From Candidatus Rifleibacteriota bacterium (lineage in GTDB: Bacteria > Muiribacteriota > Ozemobacteria > Ozemobacterales > Ozemobacteraceae), in assembly GCA_018818125.1 (NCBI GenBank), contig JAHISQ010000073.1:1-42147 (forward strand): a stretch of 42,147 bases of DNA. Reading direction: 5' to 3'. The notes beneath the pieces are model-generated. The model was not told the origin of the DNA. It saw nothing but the letters and a program-made list of their open reading frames with translations, and ran no database searches. Shown here piece after piece: positions 38,069-42,147 of this stretch. The number at the start of each line of letters is the position of its first letter. The stretch's first letter is position 1. Made by a program: the position numbers and the translations under genes.

Positions 38069-38701
38069 ATGAACAAGAAATTTTTAGCAACACTGTTTTG
38101 TTCGTCTCTGATTGCAACCAGTCTTTCAGCTCAGCCTGCCAGCAGAAAAAGCCCCCTGTCGATGCCGTCAGGAGCCGGATTCAACCAGACCGGTGAAACA
38201 GCGACACCCGCAGCAGACCCCACTCTACCGTTTATCGAAAGCTCCAGGGCGCTCATGTTGGAGACAAAATTTACGCAGGCCAAAGAAGCGTTGCGAACGG
38301 CTATCAGGCTTGCTCCGATGAGCCTTGAAATTTGGGCCATGTATGACGAAGCGGTAAACGCCGATTATGTCGACAAGAAGCGCCGGGAAAAGTTCAATCC
38401 AGTTATTGATCGCGACATACAACCAATTTTCTCGATCAACCGAGTCGACAGCTACATCGAACTCGGGACTCTTTACGTAGTCGGTTCCCTGCAAAACATC
38501 TCAAAAGAACCACGACAGAAGCTAGTGATTACCGCAAAAATACTGGATGAAAACAAAAGAGAGCTCCGCCAGGAAACAGGCACGCTTCTGATTCCAGAGC
38601 GCGGCCTGATGCCAAACGAGAGCTCACTTTTTGAGATCCCCTTCAAAAACTTTCCACCGGGTGGGAAATCTTTCAGGGTTCAGGTCTCAACCTACGAATG
38701 A
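38069..38701 (+). CDS. Secreted protein with TPR-like and FxLYD-like regions
   Basis: The 210-residue product opens with a signal peptide (MNKKFLATLFCSSLIATSLS, cleavage probably after SAQ or SLSA). Residues about 50-95 are helical and TPR-like (SRALMLETKFTQAKEALRTA). Residues about 125-205 look like an FxLYD beta-sandwich: ELGTLYVVGSLQNISKEP, then LVITAKILDEN and LMPNESSLFEIPF. FxLYD domains occur in many exported proteins of unknown function. GGAAAA precedes the ATG, 9 bases after the winged-helix gene, so the two form an operon. The stop abuts the stop of the opposing gene with no spacing. Confidence 0.75.
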   Translation: MNKKFLATLFCSSLIATSLSAQPASRKSPLSMPSGAGFNQTGETATPAADPTLPFIESSRALMLETKFTQAKEALRTAIRLAPMSLEIWAMYDEAVNADYVDKKRREKFNPVIDRDIQPIFSINRVDSYIELGTLYVVGSLQNISKEPRQKLVITAKILDENKRELRQETGTLLIPERGLMPNESSLFEIPFKNFPPGGKSFRVQVSTYE

Positions 38702-38941
38702 TCAGCTGTTGGGGTCTGTCAGCCTGATGAGAGTGTGTTTGCCATCAAAAATTCTGGCGATATGAGCCATGGCGCCGACAAATAGCACAAAGCCGATCCA
38801 GCGCAGCCATGAATTTTCAAGCATGTCTACGAGGTCTTTTTTGAATTCTTTCATCTCTTCGGGAAACGCAAACATAAGAACGCCAGTAAGCGCTACAAAA
38901 GGAAGAATCAGCATCCAGAATATCTTTCTAATAAACCACAC
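38702..38941 (-). CDS. Small membrane protein with two transmembrane helices
   Basis: The 79-residue product has hydrophobic helices at about 6-25 (IFWMLILPFVALTGVLMFAF) and 46-65 (WLRWIGFVLFVGAMAHIARI), separated by a charged loop rich in Lys and Glu. The start is GTG at 38941 with AGGAA 8 bases upstream, and a promoter-like TTGACA lies further upstream. I recognise no family. Its length, binding site and membrane pattern support a real gene. Confidence 0.65.
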   Translation of the reverse strand: MWFIRKIFWMLILPFVALTGVLMFAFPEEMKEFKKDLVDMLENSWLRWIGFVLFVGAMAHIARIFDGKHTLIRLTDPNS

Positions 38942-38990
38942 TTTTGAATTTCCTCACTTAGTTTCTTGATTAACTCGACTATACCAGACT

Positions 38991-39018
38991 ATTGTGCGCT
39001 TGTAAATATTCCTGTCAA
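38991..39018 (-). promoter_or_regulatory. Likely promoter of the small membrane protein gene
   Basis: On the minus strand a perfect TTGACA (39018-39013) is followed after 16 bases by CACAAT (38996-38991), 4 of 6 matches to the -10. It lies about 50-80 bases upstream of the GTG start. Confidence 0.5.
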
Positions 39019-39153
39019 TTGAGTGATAATAAATTTTTATCGTGTGTGTGGTGCCGAATTAGGTTATACTTTTATTTTTGCCATACTCCTATTCACTTAA
39101 TCCAAAAATGAGTCGATGTATAGGAAGAATCCTAAACAAGACAGGGTACATTG

Positions 39154-41607
39154 ATGGGCTGGTTTACAAGAAAACTGACAGATCCCCAGGAAGCCTATGA
39201 GCGTCTCATTCAGAAAGACAAAAAGATTTCTGAGAGAGCCAAGAGCGATTTTGTCAGCAACCTTAATAATGGACTTATCGAATTTCTCGTCGAGAAATTC
39301 GAAGCTGACGAAACCCTTGAGTTCAGGCTAAAAATCCTCGAAATTTTTGCTGCCGCACGCAGCAAGCTCAACGAAGACGATCTTCGGCTTATTCTTACAC
39401 TGATTAAATATCCAGACACCCTTTTGCGCGAGACATTCAAAGAAATTCTCGCCGAGATTAACCAGGAAAATCTTAAGGCTGTCACCGAAACCCTGGCCAA
39501 CACTGTCGACAAAGACATTCATCGAACCATTCAGCATGGCGTTGAGGCTTCTGGACTGCTTACGGAACTTCTCGCCAAATGGGGCAAGTATTCTGTAAAA
39601 GAGCAAATTCTTTACTTAGAAGAAATTGTAAAACTGCAAAACCCAAAGACCTATCCAATCTTCCTCGACATTATGAAGGAAGAGGTTGTCGAGGCAAAAA
39701 AAGATGAAAAGAAAATCATTCAGGTTGAGTTCTCAAAACACGTTGACAAGATCAAAAGTCCTGATTTTCTAGACTTATGCATACGTGAATTGCCGGCTAT
39801 TTCCGCCAGTATGCGCTACCCTGTTTTCAAGTGTCTGCAATTACATGGCAAAGTGTTTTTTGAAAAGGTTTTTGACGGACTCGGCAAAAAAAGCGAAGGT
39901 TTTCGTCAGCATACTTTGAAGCTGATGGAACAGCTTTCCGACCCCATGTCGTATCCTTACCTTTTCCCTTTCCTTCAGGATCCCTACAAGAGCATACCGG
40001 TTACAGTGGCGGATACAATTGGCAAAGTCGTAAGAGATTATGCGGATAAGCTTGAAGCGATGACTCCTGAAGCAAGAAAGTCTCCGGAAGTTAAGGAACA
40101 GATCAAATATTTCACCGATCCACTTGAAGCAAATCTGAATGACCGCTATTTTCACAGCATCAAGCTGCTGACCGAATGTCTACTACGCCTTGGGCGGTTT
40201 GACGAAGACGTTATTCTGCGCAATTTTTCTAAAATCTATCGCTACAATGAGGGTTACTTCAAAAGCTTCTTAAAGGGTCTTGACGCTGTGGTGCGCAAAA
40301 AACTACTTATTGACGCCTGTTGCTACCACGACACAGAGACAGGTACAACAGCCCTGAAAATTCTCGGCGATCCTTCAGAGAATTACATCATAGAAACGCT
40401 TAACACTCTTCTTCTTGAAAACTTCATGGAAGTTCCGCAAAAGGTGCAGGCAGAAGTCATCAACCTGATGATGGATCCTAGATTACAGCGATTTGTAACT
40501 GAAGTGCTTTACCACCAGGACCCGGCTCTGCGTTCACGAATTCTCTGGATTCTCGGCGAATCCGGCTCAATGAATGCGCTGCAGATAATCGAAACCAAGC
40601 TGCGTGACCCTGACTATTCGGTACGCGAAAATATACTTAAAATTCTCGACCTTCCGCATTTTCAAAATGCGCCAGGATGTGAGATGCTGCTTAATCTGCT
40701 TAAAGACTCAGATTCAAGCATAGTTTTAAAAACTATTGAAAAACTGCAGGAACGTGACCACCCCGCCATCATCAGCAGCCTTACCAAGCTGCTTTCATCG
40801 AACGTTGTTGAGATCAAGCAGGCTGCACATAAAGCAATTGCTCAAATTACCCGGCGCAAATACATGACCGGTTTTGACAAGATGTCAGACGAAACTCGGC
40901 TTGCAATAGGCACTTCGCTGATCAGAATGGACATGTCGTTCATGGAAGACATAACTCGTGATCTTTCTGCTTCCGATCAGCGCACGCGTGTTCTCTCCGC
41001 TAAGATTCTTGAAGTATTATGTGATTTTATCCCCCCTGAGCTTAAAACCGACTTAATCGTGGCCATCCAGGATCCCGACCCGCAAGTTCGCGCGGTGGTA
41101 ATAATGGGTCTTGGTAAAATTGGTGGTCCATCAGTATCTGGAATGCTTGTCAGCTTTCTGAGAGATCAGGATGACCGTGTGCGTGCCAACGCGGTAGAAG
41201 CGATGGGAGTCGTTGGTGATCTGTCACTTGTTGAGGAGATCTTGCCCTGCCTGTATGATGATAACAACAGAGTACGCGCGAACACCATCATAACTCTCTG
41301 GAAACTTGGCTATTACCAGATATACGAAGCAATAATCGAGATGCTTCGCCACCCTGACCGCTGGATGCGAGCCTCTGCCGCCTTTGCACTTGGTGAACTG
41401 AAAGACGGTAGATTTATGCCGATACTGATTCAGTCAATCAGAGACCCTGAACCAGATGTACGCCGAAACATTATCAAAGCACTCGGCAAGATCGCCAATC
41501 CGCTCATGTTGGCGCCATATATAAGGCCGCTGCGTTTCGACCCAGATGAAAACGTGAGGAAGGAGGTATTGGCTGTACTCTCAGCCAAACCAACTCCACA
41601 GCAATGA
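39154..41607 (+). CDS. Large HEAT-repeat protein
   Basis: The 817-residue protein is almost entirely helical repeats. From about residue 440 onward, HEAT/PBS-lyase-type units are clear: DPALRSRILWILGESGS, DPDPQVRAVVIMGLGKIGG, QDDRVRANAVEAMGVVGD, NNRVRANTIITLWKLG, DRWMRASAAFALGELKD and EPDVRRNIIKALGKI. The N-terminal half has weaker units. It has no signal peptide, membrane segment or catalytic motif, so it is probably a cytoplasmic scaffold. The ATG at 39154 is preferred over an in-frame TTG just upstream because AGGG lies 7 bases before it. Its stop overlaps the next gene by 4 bases (ATGA), and both proteins begin with a similar short M-W-F/PFG-type lead, so they are likely paralogues that work together. 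Confidence 0.85.
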   Translation: MGWFTRKLTDPQEAYERLIQKDKKISERAKSDFVSNLNNGLIEFLVEKFEADETLEFRLKILEIFAAARSKLNEDDLRLILTLIKYPDTLLRETFKEILAEINQENLKAVTETLANTVDKDIHRTIQHGVEASGLLTELLAKWGKYSVKEQILYLEEIVKLQNPKTYPIFLDIMKEEVVEAKKDEKKIIQVEFSKHVDKIKSPDFLDLCIRELPAISASMRYPVFKCLQLHGKVFFEKVFDGLGKKSEGFRQHTLKLMEQLSDPMSYPYLFPFLQDPYKSIPVTVADTIGKVVRDYADKLEAMTPEARKSPEVKEQIKYFTDPLEANLNDRYFHSIKLLTECLLRLGRFDEDVILRNFSKIYRYNEGYFKSFLKGLDAVVRKKLLIDACCYHDTETGTTALKILGDPSENYIIETLNTLLLENFMEVPQKVQAEVINLMMDPRLQRFVTEVLYHQDPALRSRILWILGESGSMNALQIIETKLRDPDYSVRENILKILDLPHFQNAPGCEMLLNLLKDSDSSIVLKTIEKLQERDHPAIISSLTKLLSSNVVEIKQAAHKAIAQITRRKYMTGFDKMSDETRLAIGTSLIRMDMSFMEDITRDLSASDQRTRVLSAKILEVLCDFIPPELKTDLIVAIQDPDPQVRAVVIMGLGKIGGPSVSGMLVSFLRDQDDRVRANAVEAMGVVGDLSLVEEILPCLYDDNNRVRANTIITLWKLGYYQIYEAIIEMLRHPDRWMRASAAFALGELKDGRFMPILIQSIRDPEPDVRRNIIKALGKIANPLMLAPYIRPLRFDPDENVRKEVLAVLSAKPTPQQ

Positions 41608-42147
41608 TCTGGCCATTCGGAAATACAAAACGGGATCCGGAAATCCTCTTCAAAGAACTCGAAAATGCAGACGCAAAAATGCGTGAAGCAGCTTTTCACG
41701 AGCTTTTAGAACATGAAGACGAGAAAACAGATCAGATGGTGTTAGCGGCTCTGGAATCATTTAACGAGAGCTCGCGCGATCTGATTCTGCCACTGATCGA
41801 CATTGCCGGCAAGCGTCGAATCGAAGAAGCCATGCCTGTTTTCAAAGCTCTGCTCAAAGGTGCAGATTCACAACTACGAGAAAGCGCTCTGCAGGCGCTT
41901 TCGGCTCTTGGCACTCAGGAAAGCCTTGACGCGATGATTTCCTGTCTGAATGATTCAGATCCTGGCATCAGACAAAAAGTGCAGATCGCCATCACAGAAG
42001 AATTTGGCAAAGAAGCGCTTGGCGCACTGATCAGAGCCTTACCTGATGATCGCAATTCTCCAATGTATTTTGAGATTGTCAACATTCTGGAAGACCTTGA
42101 TCTGTTCAGCGACATCAAGGCAAATTTTGCACACCCTGATCTCAAAA
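41604..42147 (+). CDS. Second HEAT-repeat protein, cut by the window end
   Basis: An open frame starts at ATG 41604, overlapping the previous stop, and is still open at the end of the window (about 181 codons). It begins MIWPFGNTKRDPEILFKELE, similar in plan to the previous protein's MGWFTRKLTDPQEAYERLI. It contains helical repeats such as DSQLRESALQALSALGT and DPGIRQKVQIAITEEFG. It is partial here. It probably forms an operon with the previous gene. Confidence 0.8.
   Translation, partial: MIWPFGNTKRDPEILFKELENADAKMREAAFHELLEHEDEKTDQMVLAALESFNESSRDLILPLIDIAGKRRIEEAMPVFKALLKGADSQLRESALQALSALGTQESLDAMISCLNDSDPGIRQKVQIAITEEFGKEALGALIRALPDDRNSPMYFEIVNILEDLDLFSDIKANFAHPDLK

Noticed and set aside
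38702..38730. Weak hairpin just after the FxLYD protein gene
   Set aside because: The ATCAG/CTGAT stem has a bulge and an 11-base loop and is not followed by a T-run, so a terminator call is not supported.
1..42147. tRNA genes, rRNA genes, CRISPR arrays, insertion sequences
   Set aside because: I saw no repeat-spacer arrays, transposase motifs, terminal inverted repeats or conserved RNA gene segments in the intergenic regions, which are few and short.

Overview
The window is the core transcription and translation locus of a bacterium, flanked by short accessory stretches. About 32 kb (roughly 4.6-36.8 kb) reads on the minus strand. In transcription order it holds rpoB-rpoC, then after a terminator and a new promoter rpsL-rpsG-fusA-rpsJ-rplCDWB-rpsS-rplV-rpsC-rplP-rpmC-rpsQ-rplNXE-rpsN(zinc type)-rpsH-rplFR-rpsE-rpmD-rplO-secY-adk-map-infA-rpmJ-rpsMKD-rpoA-rplQ, and finally an ECF transporter module ecfA1-ecfA2-ecfT. 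secY-adk-map-infA-rpmJ-rpsM-rpsK-rpsD-rpoA-rplQ followed by ecfA1/A2/T is the order seen in Firmicutes-like genomes. However tuf is missing between fusA and rpsJ, and rplKAJL is not next to rpoB. Several core proteins carry large non-canonical additions. I cannot fix the phylum from sequence alone. A deep-branching or candidate phylum (Riflebacteria-like is one guess) fits better than a well-known group.

Region by region. 1-1182: no intact gene; a decayed CheR-type methyltransferase lies on the minus strand at about 486-1011. 1183-4609 (+): two overlapping genes for dynamin-like or septin-like large GTPases, each with a C-terminal hydrophobic hairpin. 4610-7053 (-): ECF transporter module. 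7070-26417 (-): the fused str-S10-spc-alpha cluster. 26628-36847 (-): rpoC and rpoB. 36848-37360: a 513 bp divergent control region with consensus promoters in both directions, two perfect palindromes and an attenuator-like terminator in the rpoB leader. 37361-38701 (+): a winged-helix protein predicted to have a leaderless mRNA, then a secreted protein with an FxLYD-like C-terminus. 38702-38941 (-): a two-helix membrane protein. 39154-42147 (+): two tandem HEAT-repeat proteins, the second cut by the window edge.

The most striking theme is expansion of normally invariant machinery. L22 carries an N-terminal domain of about 78 residues that resembles the start of ribosomal protein S13, plus a Lys/Ala-rich tail. 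L29 is three times its usual length, and L17 has a central insertion of about 80 residues. All three surround the ribosomal polypeptide exit tunnel in known structures, so the exit site may be remodelled in this lineage. RpoC (2022 aa) has about 680 residues inserted in the trigger loop, at the position of E. coli SI3 and of the giant cyanobacterial SI3, built from repeated barrel-like units. RpoB has a Cys-rich insertion of about 45 residues. Regulation also looks unusual: an intrinsic terminator is embedded inside the ecfA1 coding sequence just after rplQ, and the rpoB leader holds an attenuator-like hairpin.
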